Counted from the first letter of the stretch, positions 37,843 to 47,121 are shown. The stretch: 64,000 nt of DNA from Pararhizobium gei (GCF_029223885.1 NZ_CP119409.1:3496501-3560500); one strand, 5' to 3'. The notes: generated by a model not told the origin, from the letters alone. Numbers and translations: made by a program.

Positions 37843-39390
37843 TTACGCTGCCTCGCTGAAGGGATCGTCCGGATTAATGCCGTAATCCTTGAGTTTCCGA
37901 TAGAGGGTTGAGCGGCCAATACCCAGCTTTCGAGCAACCTGGCTCATCTGGCCGCGATAGAATTTCAGCGCAAAGCGAATCAGCTCCTCCTCGACATCGG
38001 CAAGCTTGCGGACATTTCCGCCGTCATCGACGCTGGCGATGGCATTTTCGGACGCATGCGCTTCCGGCGCGTTGCGGGCATCGGCACGGGCGACCGCATC
38101 GAACGGCGGATGAACAGGCGAAAGCCTGTCCGTCTCGAGCGACCGCAGCTTGACCGGTCCTTTCTCTTCCCAGGTGAAACCGGTTTTTTCGGCAACGACA
38201 TAACCCGGGATCTGCGTGGCGATCTGCGGAAAATCCTTGACCGTCAGTTCCGGCCCCTCGGAAAGGACGACAGCCCGAAAAATAGCGTTTTCCAACTGCC
38301 GGATATTGCCGGGCCAGTCATAGGCCGTCAGCAGCGCAAGCGCCCCGGCGGATACCGAGAGCGGAGTGGCAAGCCGCTGTTCCTGGGCAAATCTCTCGAC
38401 GAAGGTCCGCACCAGAACCGGAATATCTTCCTTGCGGCGACGCAAGGCCGGGATGGTGATCGGGAAAACGTTGAGCCGGTAATAGAGATCTTCGCGGAAG
38501 CGGCCTTCGCGCACCTCGTTGATCAAATCCTTGTTGGTTGCCGAAATCAGCCGGACAGAGACCTTCTGCGGATGCTTGGCGCCGACAGTCTCGATTTCGC
38601 CCTGCTGCACGGCGCGCAGAAGTTTGACCTGTACGTCGAGTGGCAGGTCGCCGATTTCGTCCAGGAACAGGGTGCCGCCATCCGCATCGACAAACTTGCC
38701 GGCGTGTTTTTCCGTAGCGCCCGTGAAGGCACCTTTTTCATGGCCGAAAAGAATGCTTTCAACAAGATTATGCGGAATGGCGCCGCAGTTGACTGTGACG
38801 AAGGGTTTGTGCGCGCGATCGCTGGCATGCTGTACCGCACGGGCGACCATTTCCTTGCCGACGCCGGATTCACCTTCAAGGACGACGGGAATGTTGGATT
38901 GCGCCGCACGGCGCGCGAGATCGAGCACCCGGATCATGGCGGGACTTGCGGAAACGATGTCGTCAAAGCCGACGCCGCCGCTGCGCGAACGCTTCGCGGC
39001 CCGGCCACGGTTTTCGCGATGATCCATCTTCAGGGCATTGGCGATCGCGACACCAAGACGCTCCGGCGACACCGGCTTGACGACGAAGTCGAACGCTCCC
39101 GCCTGCATCGCAAGAACCACGGTTTCGATGCCGCCCTGTCCTGTCTGGACGATGACCGGCGTTGCAATGCCCCGTTCGGCGATAGCTTCGAGGAAGCCGT
39201 GGCCGTTCATCTCCGGCATCATCAGATCAAGCAGGATGACGCTGATCAGGCCCCGCTTGCGCTCCAGCAGTTCCAGCCCGCTCCGCCCATTGTCGGCGAG
39301 ATGAGCAATATGGCCGAGACGTTCGATCATGTTTGTCAGCAGTCGGCGCTGGACCGGATCGTCGTCGATGACGAGGATTTGGGATGTCAT
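37843..39390 (-). CDS. Sigma-54-dependent response regulator (NtrC type)
   Basis: The 515 residues have three domains. The receiver has its phosphate acceptor at D55 in VILLDLMMPE. The AAA+ domain carries Walker A GESGVGKE at 173-180, the sigma-54 contact loop GAFTGA at 220-225 and Walker B LFLDEIGD. The C-terminal Fis-type helix-turn-helix reads MSQVARKLGIGRSTLYRKLK. The protein activates sigma-54 promoters after phosphorylation. No histidine kinase gene adjoins, so it is an orphan response regulator. The linker around residues 420-455 is rich in A, D and E. Targets are unknown. Confidence 0.95.
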   Translation of the reverse strand: MTSQILVIDDDPVQRRLLTNMIERLGHIAHLADNGRSGLELLERKRGLISVILLDLMMPEMNGHGFLEAIAERGIATPVIVQTGQGGIETVVLAMQAGAFDFVVKPVSPERLGVAIANALKMDHRENRGRAAKRSRSGGVGFDDIVSASPAMIRVLDLARRAAQSNIPVVLEGESGVGKEMVARAVQHASDRAHKPFVTVNCGAIPHNLVESILFGHEKGAFTGATEKHAGKFVDADGGTLFLDEIGDLPLDVQVKLLRAVQQGEIETVGAKHPQKVSVRLISATNKDLINEVREGRFREDLYYRLNVFPITIPALRRRKEDIPVLVRTFVERFAQEQRLATPLSVSAGALALLTAYDWPGNIRQLENAIFRAVVLSEGPELTVKDFPQIATQIPGYVVAEKTGFTWEEKGPVKLRSLETDRLSPVHPPFDAVARADARNAPEAHASENAIASVDDGGNVRKLADVEEELIRFALKFYRGQMSQVARKLGIGRSTLYRKLKDYGINPDDPFSEAA

Positions 39391-39595
39391 AATGGCCTCC
39401 TACTCTCTGCGAGAACCAGATCGGCACGTCATGTGCCACATCGTGAGAACACATTCCTGTCAGAAAGGCCTGAAAATCCTCTTTTGAGAAACGCTTGCAT
39501 TTTATCCATTGCCGACGTTAGGTCGTGCGCCATATCCGCCGTCTGCTTTGCCGCGTGAATCCGGGCAGGCACCCGCTAAAAAGAGTGAGCGCCCC

Positions 39596-41458
39596 ATGCA
39601 CCATATCCCCTTCGCCCTGACATTTCCGCCTGTCGTCCAAGCCGCAGTTTCCGGTGCGGCCGAGGCGGCTGAACTGGGCGTTCTTCCCTCCTGGAGACTG
39701 GACGATCTCTATCCGTCGGCGACATCACAAGAGTATCTCGGAGACCTCGCGAAGGCTGAAGACCAGGCCAAGGCGTTTGAAGCCAAGTGGAAGGGAAGAC
39801 TGTCGCAAGCGGCAAAGCTGACGGGCAACCAGGGTATCGGCCAAGCCGTGCGCGAATATGAGATGCTCGAAGACCTGATGGGCAAGATCGGCTCTTTCGC
39901 CGGTCTCACCTATTTTTCCGACACGTCCAATCCCGTCAATGGCAAGCTTTACGGCGATGCGCAGTCGAAGCTGACCGACATGGCGAGCCACCTCCTGTTT
40001 TTCGCGCTGGAACTGAACAGGATAGATGACGGCATCATCGACGCCGCCTTGGAAAGCGACACGCTGGCCGCCCATTACAAGCCATGGATCGTCGATCTTC
40101 GCCTGGATAAACCCTACCAGCTGGACGACAGGCTGGAGCAGCTTTTCCTCGAAAAATCGATGACCGGCGCCAGCGCCTTCAACCGGCTTTTCGATGAAAC
40201 CATGACGGCGCTGGTCTTCGAGATCGATGGCAAGTCGCTTTCGCTGGAGGTCGCCCTCAGCATGCTCCAGGAGGCGGATCCCGCCTTGCGTAGGATGGCG
40301 GCTCAAGCACTTTCCAAAACCTTCAAAGACAATATCCGCATTTTTACCCTGATCACCAACACGCTTGCCAAGGACAAGGAAATATCGGATCGCTGGCGCG
40401 GCTTTGGTGACATTGCCGACAGCCGCCATCTGGCAAACCGCGTCGAGCGTGACGTGGTGGATGCTCTGGCCGCCGCGGTCAAGCAAGCCTATCCCCGCCT
40501 CTCGCATCGCTATTACGCGATGAAGGCCAGGTGGCTCGGCATGGAACAGATGGAGTTCTGGGACCGCAACGCACCGCTGCCGGAGACGCCTACCTCGCTG
40601 ATTTCCTGGGATGAAGCGAAGGAAACAGTGCTGTCGGCCTATGCCGGCTTCGAGCCGGAAATGGCCGCGATCGCCGGGCGTTTCTTCGATGGCGGCTGGA
40701 TCGATGCGCCAGTGCGTCCGGGCAAGGCGCCAGGCGCATTCGCCCATCCGACGGTTCCGTCCGCCCATCCCTATGTCCTCGTCAACTACATGGGCAAGCC
40801 GCGCGATGTGATGACGCTTGCCCATGAACTGGGCCATGGGGTGCATCAGGTGCTTGCCGGCGACCAAGGCGCGCTGATGGCCTCGACGCCGCTGACGCTC
40901 GCCGAGACGGCTTCCGTCTTCGGTGAAATGCTGACCTTCCGGGCGCTTCTCGACCGCACGAAGGACAGACGCGAGCGCAAGGCGATGCTTGCCCAGAAGG
41001 TTGAGGACATGATCAATACGGTCGTGCGCCAGATCGCCTTCTACGAATTCGAGCGCAAGGTCCACACCGCCCGCAAGCAAGGCGAGTTGACGGCGGACGA
41101 CATTGGCGAACTCTGGCTGTCGGTACAGGCCGAAAGCCTTGGTCCGGCGATCAGGATATCGGAAGGCTACGAGACCTATTGGGCCTATATCCCCCACTTC
41201 ATCCATTCGCCTTTCTATGTCTATGCCTATGCTTTCGGCGATTGCCTGGTGAATTCGCTTTATGCGGTCTATCAAAAGGCCGAAAGCGGCTTCCAGCAGA
41301 AATATTTCGAGCTGCTAAAGGCCGGTGGTACAAAGCATCATTCCGAGCTGCTCGCCCCCTTCGGCCTCGATGCCACCGATCCGTCGTTCTGGGCACAGGG
41401 CCTGTCGATGCTGGAAGGGCTGATCGATGAGCTGGAAGCGCTTGACCGGCAGGCGTGA
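39596..41458 (+). CDS. M3-family oligoendopeptidase (PepF type)
   Basis: From the ATG at 39596 the product has 620 residues. The gluzincin motif LAHELGHGVHQVL (HExxH) lies at about residue 409, with the downstream ETASVFGEML supplying the third ligand. PepF-type oligoendopeptidases cut short peptides in the cytoplasm. VLPSWRLDDLYPSATSQEYL near the N-terminus matches the family opening. The length is typical. There is no signal peptide. A frame open upstream of the chosen ATG reaches into the response-regulator promoter region. Repeat-rich DNA follows it before pabB. Confidence 0.94.
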   Translation: MHHIPFALTFPPVVQAAVSGAAEAAELGVLPSWRLDDLYPSATSQEYLGDLAKAEDQAKAFEAKWKGRLSQAAKLTGNQGIGQAVREYEMLEDLMGKIGSFAGLTYFSDTSNPVNGKLYGDAQSKLTDMASHLLFFALELNRIDDGIIDAALESDTLAAHYKPWIVDLRLDKPYQLDDRLEQLFLEKSMTGASAFNRLFDETMTALVFEIDGKSLSLEVALSMLQEADPALRRMAAQALSKTFKDNIRIFTLITNTLAKDKEISDRWRGFGDIADSRHLANRVERDVVDALAAAVKQAYPRLSHRYYAMKARWLGMEQMEFWDRNAPLPETPTSLISWDEAKETVLSAYAGFEPEMAAIAGRFFDGGWIDAPVRPGKAPGAFAHPTVPSAHPYVLVNYMGKPRDVMTLAHELGHGVHQVLAGDQGALMASTPLTLAETASVFGEMLTFRALLDRTKDRRERKAMLAQKVEDMINTVVRQIAFYEFERKVHTARKQGELTADDIGELWLSVQAESLGPAIRISEGYETYWAYIPHFIHSPFYVYAYAFGDCLVNSLYAVYQKAESGFQQKYFELLKAGGTKHHSELLAPFGLDATDPSFWAQGLSMLEGLIDELEALDRQA

Positions 41459-41511
41459 TTGGGGTGTAAGGGCAAGGGTCGATGACAGCGAGAGTGTTGT
41501 TTCCGCGGATG

Positions 41512-41690
41512 GCTTCTCGGGTCAAGCCTGAGGATGGCGGCCTGTGGATGTGGCTGGACGGCTTATCGGTGCGGCTGGCTGACGTGTGGATAAGGCTGGC
41601 CGGCTTGTCGGTGTGGCTGGCTGGAAAGTCCCGTCTGCACCTCAACAGGCATCCCCACCCTCCGTCATCCTCGGGCTCGACCCGAGAATC
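41512..41690. repeat. Inverted pair of rhizobial palindromic repeats (REPIN-like) before pabB
   Basis: A 29-bp unit (41512-41540) recurs in reverse at 41662-41690, with about 25 of 29 positions equal. Each copy is itself a hairpin around CTCGGG/CCCGAG. The 120-bp spacer contains an imperfect 42-bp tandem repeat (copies starting near 41557 and 41599). A unit like CGTCATCCTCGGGCTTGACC is abundant between genes in rhizobia. The right copy ends 22 bp before the pabB ATG. Confidence 0.75.
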
Positions 41691-41711
41691 GACGCACAAG
41701 CCCGCATTCAA

Positions 41712-42872
41712 ATGAACACCACTCAAGCTTCCTTCGTCCTCTTCCGCGATGACAGTGCAAACCGCACAACGGTCTTTGCCGAACCGTCGCGTGTCATCTC
41801 GGCGCATACCGCAGCCGAATTCCGCTCCGGCCTGATCGAACTTGAAAAGGCCAAGGCCGAGGGAAAGTGGCTGGCGGGTTTTATGAGCTACGAGGCCGGT
41901 TATCTGTTCGAGGAGAAACTGGCGCCTTTTGCTAAGGGCAATCGCCGTACGCCCCTGATGTCCTTCGGCGTCTTTGACAGCCCCGCCGACGGACACGCAC
42001 TCAGCGAGCCGCAACGGCGCACAGAAAACGAGCCTTTCATTACAAAAGCCCAGGCCGCCTGGGATTTCGAGACGTATAAGAACCGTTTCGACAGGCTGCT
42101 CAACCATCTAAAGATGGGCGATTGTTACCAGGCAAATCTCACCATGCAGGTCACCGCCCACTGGAAGGGCGACCCTGTTGCCGCCTTCTGGTCGCTGATC
42201 GAGCGCCAGCCGGTGAAATACGGCGCACTCGTTTCGCTCGACGGCCCTATCCTTTTGTCTCGTTCGCCCGAACTGTTCTTCCGCGTCGACACGGACGGCT
42301 GGATCGAGACGCATCCGATGAAGGGCACCGCGCCACGCGGCGCGACACCCGGCGAGGACGAGGCTCTGATCCGCGAAATGCGCGAGGACCCGAAGAGCCA
42401 GGCGGAAAACCGGATGATCGTCGATCTTCTGCGCAACGACATTTCGCGGATCACGCAAGTCGGTACGCTCGACGTGCCCCGGCTGTTCGATATCGAGACC
42501 TACCCGACCGTGCATCAGATGGTCAGCCATGTCCGGGCAAAACTGTTGCCGGATATCGGCATATCCGGGATTTTCGAAGCGCTCTTCCCCTGCGGCTCCG
42601 TCACCGGTGCACCGAAGATGCGGGCAATGGAAATCCTGCACGATCTGGAGGATGGCCCGCGCGATGCCTACTGCGGCGCCATCGGCTTCATCGCCCCGGA
42701 TGGCACGATGCGCTTCAACGTTGCCATCCGCACCCTGTCGCTGTTTCCGGATGGCGAGGCCATCTTCAATGTCGGCGGCGGCATCGTCTTCGATTCCAAG
42801 GCGGAGTCGGAATATGACGAGTGTCTGCTCAAGGCCCGTTTCGCGGTCGGCGATGCGGGGATCACGCCATGA
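41712..42872 (+). CDS. pabB: Aminodeoxychorismate synthase, component I
   Basis: PabB converts chorismate and ammonia to aminodeoxychorismate for folate synthesis. The 386 residues carry NHLKMGDCYQANLTMQVTAH near residue 135, LLSRSPELFF, ETHPMKGTAPRG, the signature PCGSVTGAPKMRAMEIL and YCGAIGFI near the end. No good ribosome site precedes the ATG; the repeat element ends 22 bp upstream and the frame stays open through it. The stop overlaps the pabC start (ATGA), so the two are coupled. Confidence 0.93.
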   Translation: MNTTQASFVLFRDDSANRTTVFAEPSRVISAHTAAEFRSGLIELEKAKAEGKWLAGFMSYEAGYLFEEKLAPFAKGNRRTPLMSFGVFDSPADGHALSEPQRRTENEPFITKAQAAWDFETYKNRFDRLLNHLKMGDCYQANLTMQVTAHWKGDPVAAFWSLIERQPVKYGALVSLDGPILLSRSPELFFRVDTDGWIETHPMKGTAPRGATPGEDEALIREMREDPKSQAENRMIVDLLRNDISRITQVGTLDVPRLFDIETYPTVHQMVSHVRAKLLPDIGISGIFEALFPCGSVTGAPKMRAMEILHDLEDGPRDAYCGAIGFIAPDGTMRFNVAIRTLSLFPDGEAIFNVGGGIVFDSKAESEYDECLLKARFAVGDAGITP

Positions 42873-43678
42873 GTGATTTCCAGCTGATCGAGACCATGCG
42901 CTGGGAACCCGGCGCAGGCATCGTCCGCTTGGCGCTGCATATGGCACGCCTGAAACGCTCTGCAGGGCGTCTGGGGTTTTTGGGAGCGGAGAAGGCGGAG
43001 GACCATCTGGCTGAAGCGATTGCGGAGGCTTTACCCCCCTCTGTTCCTTCGGGACATCTTCCCCACAAGGGGGGAGACTATTCTTCGCTACAACAAGCCC
43101 AGGGGGCGACAAGCAATGAGATCGCGTCACCAGCGATCTCCCCCCTTGTGGGGGAGATGCCCGACAGGGCAGATGGGGGTAAAGCCCTCCACGCGACCGG
43201 AACCTCTTCCTTATTCCCCCTCCGCGTTCGCCTTACCCTCGACAGCGCCGGCGAAATCGACATCACCACGACACCCTTCACGCCCTTGCCGACCGACACC
43301 ATCTGGACTGTCCGCCTCGCCAAAACACGCCTCTCTTCCGCCGATCCGCTCTTGCGCCACAAGACCAGCCGCCGCGCCGTCTACGAGGCTGCCCGGGCAG
43401 AATATTCAGGCAACGAAGCCCAGGAGGTTCTGCTGCTCAACGAACACGGCGCGCCCTGCGAAGGGACGATCACGTCGATCTTTCTGGATGACGGGTCGGG
43501 CATCTTGAAAACGCCACCGATCGCCTGCGGCCTGCTGGCCGGCGTCCTGCGCACCGAAATGATCTGCGCCCGTCGCGCCCGCGTCGAGCGTTTCTCCCTT
43601 GGCGATCTCAGGAAAGGCAAACTCTATATGGGCAATTCGCTGCGCGGGCTGATCGCCTGCGAAATCCTTTCAGCGTAG
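42869..43678 (+). CDS. pabC: Aminodeoxychorismate lyase-like aminotransferase class IV, with inserted repeat
   Basis: The product is a fold-type IV PLP enzyme that would release pyruvate to yield 4-aminobenzoate. FQLIETMRWEPGAGIVRLAL opens it and the PLP lysine lies in LLRHKTSRRAVYEAA; VLLLNEHGAPCEGTITSIF follows. Residues about 54-106 are coded by a 160-bp palindromic repeat and look like low-quality sequence (LPPSVPSGHLPHKGGDYSSL). Without them the length is near 216, which matches normal rhizobial relatives as I recall them. The frame is intact, so an active enzyme with a surface loop is possible. It overlaps pabB by 4 bp and the convergent cyclase gene by 9 bp. Confidence 0.88.
   Translation: MSDFQLIETMRWEPGAGIVRLALHMARLKRSAGRLGFLGAEKAEDHLAEAIAEALPPSVPSGHLPHKGGDYSSLQQAQGATSNEIASPAISPLVGEMPDRADGGKALHATGTSSLFPLRVRLTLDSAGEIDITTTPFTPLPTDTIWTVRLAKTRLSSADPLLRHKTSRRAVYEAARAEYSGNEAQEVLLLNEHGAPCEGTITSIFLDDGSGILKTPPIACGLLAGVLRTEMICARRARVERFSLGDLRKGKLYMGNSLRGLIACEILSA
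43027..43186. repeat. 160-bp palindromic repeat element inside pabC
   Basis: Left arm 43027-43077 and right arm 43137-43186 are inverted copies, about 43 of 50 positions equal, with perfect outer ends (GGCTTTACCCCC) and perfect inner ends (CCCCACAAGGGGGGAGA). A 59-bp spacer lies between. It resembles a palindromic repeat very common between genes of rhizobia and Brucella-related bacteria. The element stays in frame. Confidence 0.85.
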
Positions 43679-44578
43679 GCTGACAGCGATACGGTCCCGG
43701 CCTGAATGCTTGGCCTCGTAAAGAGCCGAGTCCGCACGGGAATAAAGCGCGCGTGCGGTATCGCCACGCTCCACCACCGCGATGCCGGCGGAACAGGTGT
43801 AGAAAAACTGTGGCGATGCTTCGAGAGGTCGCGCCGTTCGTATTTTCTCCAACAGACGATCGACAACCTTGCGCCCTTCCGGCAGGTTTGTATCCGGAAA
43901 GATGAGCATGAACTCCTCGCCGCCGATCCGGCCGAAACAATCGTGCCGCCTGACCAGCGGATGAACGCGGCGGGCGAAGTCCAGCAGGATATCGTCGCCC
44001 GTCTGGTGACCGAAACGATCGTTGATCCCCTTGAAATAGTCGATGTCGAGAATGCAGACGCACCCTGCCACAAGTTCCGAAGCTGACTGATTCTGCACCA
44101 GTTCCTCAAGCTTTGCCATGATGTAGCGCCGGTTGGAAACGCCGGTGAGTTCATCCGTATTCGACGCCTTCAGCGCAAAATCCCGATCCTGTCGGAGCGA
44201 CCGTTCGTCGGTGCGCAAATCGGTGATGTCGTTTGCCACACAAAGCATCCAGCCATTGCGGTTGACTGTTTCCGTCATCCATAACCAGCACCCGCCGACC
44301 ACATCCGTCTCGAAGGCCCGGAAGGGTATCTTGCCGCGCCGCGACTGGGCGGACACCAACCAGTCGTCGAAATCGGCGGCCCTGATGACGGTGCCCTGCC
44401 CAAGCGCATGGTTGCGACGCATCAGGTCGGGCCAAAGCGGTGTTTCGTGGTCTTCGAGGTGAAAGACATCCCGAAATACTGCGTTCGCATAGCGTAGACG
44501 ATCGTCATTGTCGTAGAGCGCAACAAGAACACGGGTCGTGTCCCTCAAGGAGGCAAGATTGGTAAAGATGTCGTCCAT
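43670..44578 (-). CDS. PAS-GGDEF diguanylate cyclase
   Basis: The enzyme makes cyclic di-GMP. The 302 residues hold an N-terminal PAS-like sensor (LVALYDNDDRLRYANAVFRD, about 18-125) and a complete GGDEF domain. The active site is GGEEF at 219-223, with substrate residues in DIDYFKGINDRFGHQTGDD. The inhibitory I-site RxxD is present (R210 to D213, five residues before GGEEF), so product inhibition is expected. There is no membrane segment. The 3' end overlaps the convergent pabC by nine bases. The signal sensed is unknown. Confidence 0.93.
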   Translation of the reverse strand: MDDIFTNLASLRDTTRVLVALYDNDDRLRYANAVFRDVFHLEDHETPLWPDLMRRNHALGQGTVIRAADFDDWLVSAQSRRGKIPFRAFETDVVGGCWLWMTETVNRNGWMLCVANDITDLRTDERSLRQDRDFALKASNTDELTGVSNRRYIMAKLEELVQNQSASELVAGCVCILDIDYFKGINDRFGHQTGDDILLDFARRVHPLVRRHDCFGRIGGEEFMLIFPDTNLPEGRKVVDRLLEKIRTARPLEASPQFFYTCSAGIAVVERGDTARALYSRADSALYEAKHSGRDRIAVSLR

Positions 44579-44906
44579 ATCGCCGATTCCATACTACCAG
44601 CCGCAATTTAAGATGATTGCCCGGCGCACCATACCGAAATATGAAGAATGGCGATATTTTAGCTAAGTTGCGGGGATTATCGTCAATAAACAGGGAAATG
44701 CGCTCCGGGACGGAACAACTGCGCGTCGCCGGATGTCTAGGCTTGTCTCCGCTCGTACCCCGATACCCTCGATTTCAGGGAATGGCCGGGCCATCGACTG
44801 CTCTTTATTATGACAGAAATCTATGCTCTAGGGCCATTCATGGAATGACAGGGCACAATCTGCCCGTTAAACAGTCAAACGAACACATCCCCAGGAGACA
44901 GCAAAA
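44579..44906. other. 328-bp intergenic region upstream of hss
   Basis: This gap between the divergent cyclase and homospermidine synthase genes should hold both promoters. A small hairpin GGGCA/TGCCC lies near 44848-44862, close to hss. I see no coding frame of note and no clear promoter or riboswitch. Confidence 0.4.
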
Positions 44907-46355
44907 ATGGCGGAAATCACCTATCCGGTGTATGGCGAAATCACCGGCCCGATCGTTATGATCGGCTTCGGCTCTATCGGTCGCGGCACCCTGCCGCTGA
45001 TCGAGCGCCATTTCAAGTTCGATAAGAGCCGGATGGTTGTCATCGATCCGCGCGAAGATGCGGGCGACATGGAGATCCTCGAGAAGCACGGCATTCGCCA
45101 TATCAAGGAATATGTGACCAAGGAAAACTACAAGTCGCTCCTGAAGCCGCTCTTGACGGAAGGCGAAGGCCAGGGCTTCTGCGTCAATCTTTCGGTCGAT
45201 ACGGGTTCGCTGGACCTGATGAAGCTTTGCCGCAAGCTCGATGTTCTCTACATCGACACCGTCGTTGAGCCTTGGCTTGGCTTCTATTTCGACAAGAGCA
45301 TGAAGAATTCCGAGCGCACCAACTATGCGCTGCGCGAGACCGTGCGGCACGAACAGAAGAAAAACCCCGGCGGAACGACGGCGGTCTCCACCTGTGGCGC
45401 CAATCCGGGCATGGTTTCCTGGTTCGTCAAGCAGGCGCTGGTGAACCTTGCCGTCGATCTCGACGTGAAATTCGACGAGCCGGACCAGCATGACCGCGCA
45501 GGCTGGGCCAAGCTGATGAAGAAAGTCGGCGTCAAGGGGATCCATATCGCCGAGCGCGACACGCAGCTGACCAAGAATCCGAAGCCGCTCAACGTCTTCT
45601 GGAATACCTGGTCGGTCGAGGGTTTCATCTCCGAAGGTCTGCAGCCGGCCGAACTTGGCTGGGGCACCCACGAAAACTGGATGCCGAAGAATGCCAAGAA
45701 GCACAAGAAGGGCTGCAAGGCTGCGATCTACCTGGAACAGCCCGGCGCCAACACCCGCGTGCGCACCTGGTGCCCGACGCCCGGCCCGCAATACGGTTTC
45801 CTCGTGACACACAACGAATCGATCTCGATCGCCGACTACTTCACCGTCGAGAAAGATGGCGAAGTCGTCTACCGCCCCACCTGCCACTACGCCTATCATC
45901 CGGCCAACGATGCCGTTCTGTCCCTGCATGAAATGTTCGGCAATGGCGGCACGGCCCAGCCTGTCCTGCATGTTCTCGACGAAAACGAGCTGGTGGACGG
46001 TGTCGACGAGCTCGGCGTGCTGCTCTACGGCCACGACAAGAATGCCTATTGGTATGGTTCGCGCCTGTCGCTGGAAGAAACCCGCCGCATCGCCCCTTAC
46101 CAGAACGCGACCGGCCTGCAGGTAACGTCTGCCGTTCTGGCCGGCATGGTCTGGGCGCTGGAAAACCCCAAGGCCGGCATCGTCGAAGCCGACGAGATCG
46201 ACTACAAGCGCTGCCTCGAAGTGCAGACGCCCTATCTCGGCCCGGTCGAAGGCCACTACACCGACTGGACCCCGCTCGACGGCCGCCCGGGCCTGTTTCC
46301 GGAAGACCTCGACACCAAGGACCCGTGGCAGTTCAAGAACATTCTGGTTCGCTAA
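44907..46355 (+). CDS. hss: Homospermidine synthase
   Basis: The enzyme joins two putrescine molecules (or putrescine and spermidine) with NAD to give homospermidine, the main long polyamine of rhizobia. The 482-residue protein has the Rossmann motif MIGFGSIGRGTLPLI near residue 20 and reads VSTCGANPGMVSWFVKQAL and VRTWCPTPGPQYGFLVTHNE, typical of the bacterial Hss family related to saccharopine dehydrogenase. AGGAGACA upstream of the ATG is a strong ribosome site. It stands alone with a strong terminator. Confidence 0.95.
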   Translation: MAEITYPVYGEITGPIVMIGFGSIGRGTLPLIERHFKFDKSRMVVIDPREDAGDMEILEKHGIRHIKEYVTKENYKSLLKPLLTEGEGQGFCVNLSVDTGSLDLMKLCRKLDVLYIDTVVEPWLGFYFDKSMKNSERTNYALRETVRHEQKKNPGGTTAVSTCGANPGMVSWFVKQALVNLAVDLDVKFDEPDQHDRAGWAKLMKKVGVKGIHIAERDTQLTKNPKPLNVFWNTWSVEGFISEGLQPAELGWGTHENWMPKNAKKHKKGCKAAIYLEQPGANTRVRTWCPTPGPQYGFLVTHNESISIADYFTVEKDGEVVYRPTCHYAYHPANDAVLSLHEMFGNGGTAQPVLHVLDENELVDGVDELGVLLYGHDKNAYWYGSRLSLEETRRIAPYQNATGLQVTSAVLAGMVWALENPKAGIVEADEIDYKRCLEVQTPYLGPVEGHYTDWTPLDGRPGLFPEDLDTKDPWQFKNILVR

Positions 46356-46378
46356 GCGTCACACCGATGACAATTTTA

Positions 46379-46407
46379 CGCCCGGGGAACGATCCCCGGG
46401 CGCTTTT
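46379..46407 (+). terminator. Intrinsic terminator after hss
   Basis: CGCCCGGGG (46379-46387) and CCCCGGGCG (46394-46402) form a perfect 9-bp stem with a six-base loop, followed by CTTTT. Confidence 0.85.
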
Positions 46408-46520
46408 CGTTGACAGGTGAATAATCCGGTCATGCCGAAGCCCCGCACTTGCATTCAAGTTCTGATCACGGCATGGTTTTTTCACGTCAAAGCAGCTTTC
46501 CGCACCCTCGGGAGACCAAC

Positions 46521-46889
46521 ATGAAGCCTGTCGCCATCCTGACTGCCCTCTCCGCCACCATGGCGTTGGCCTCCTGCCAGGCTCCGCGCGAGGTTCGCCC
46601 TTTGCCGGTTCGGCAGATGGCACCGGCTGGCGTGGAGGGTGCGTGGGTGGACCCCAACGGCATCGTCTCCACCTTTGCGGGGGGCTCGTTTACAACGCGC
46701 ACAACCGATACAAATCAGGTGCTGGCGTCTGGCAACTACATCAATATCTCTCCGAAGCTTGTCGAGATCAATATGACCTCGATGGTTCGCAAGACGCAGT
46801 CCAAGGTGAACTGTGCGATGGTGACCCCGACTCAGTTGAACTGCACCACGGACAGCGGTGCGCAGTTCTCGCTCGCGCGCAGAGGCTGA
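46521..46889 (+). CDS. omp10: Outer-membrane lipoprotein of the Omp10 type
   Basis: From the ATG at 46521 the 122-residue protein starts with a lipoprotein signal ending in LASC, so cysteine 19 is the lipid attachment point. The mature part reads [49 protein letters not shown] and [16 protein letters not shown], a close match to Brucella Omp10. Omp10 is a surface-exposed lipoprotein linked to virulence in Brucella; its task in free-living rhizobia is unclear. The C-terminus ends [11 protein letters not shown]. It is followed by the RTX gene in the same direction. Confidence 0.92.
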   Translation: MKPVAILTALSATMALASCQAPREVRPLPVRQMAPAGVEGAWVDPNGIVSTFAGGSFTTRTTDTNQVLASGNYINISPKLVEINMTSMVRKTQSKVNCAMVTPTQLNCTTDSGAQFSLARRG

Positions 46890-47121
46890 CGTCTCTGTCT
46901 GATTGAATGTGCATATTTCGGCCATGGCCAATGCCCTTTGCATCAGAATTCGGCGCGTTTGGCGGTTTCAGGAACACGTAAGCTTCAGCATCTGCCGTCT
47001 CGGCGGAAACTAATTCCCCATCCATTCGTATCTGTTGCTGCGGACGATACCCGCGCGGTCAAAACAGAACTGCTGCATCCTCGCTTGGGAGGAGGCGGTA
47101 TCCAAGGATGGGAAAACTATC

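Noticed and set aside
39725-41275. Open frame of 516 codons opposite pepF
   Set aside because: It is antisense to a clear M3 peptidase; no domain and an unlikely composition.
43078-43362. 94-codon minus-strand frame over the pabC repeat element, considered as an element-encoded protein
   Set aside because: Its product mirrors the palindrome and pabC antisense; no transposase-like motif is present.
44579-44906. Possible polyamine riboswitch or leader element before hss
   Set aside because: Only a small 5-bp hairpin was seen; I found no fold resembling a known polyamine-gene leader.
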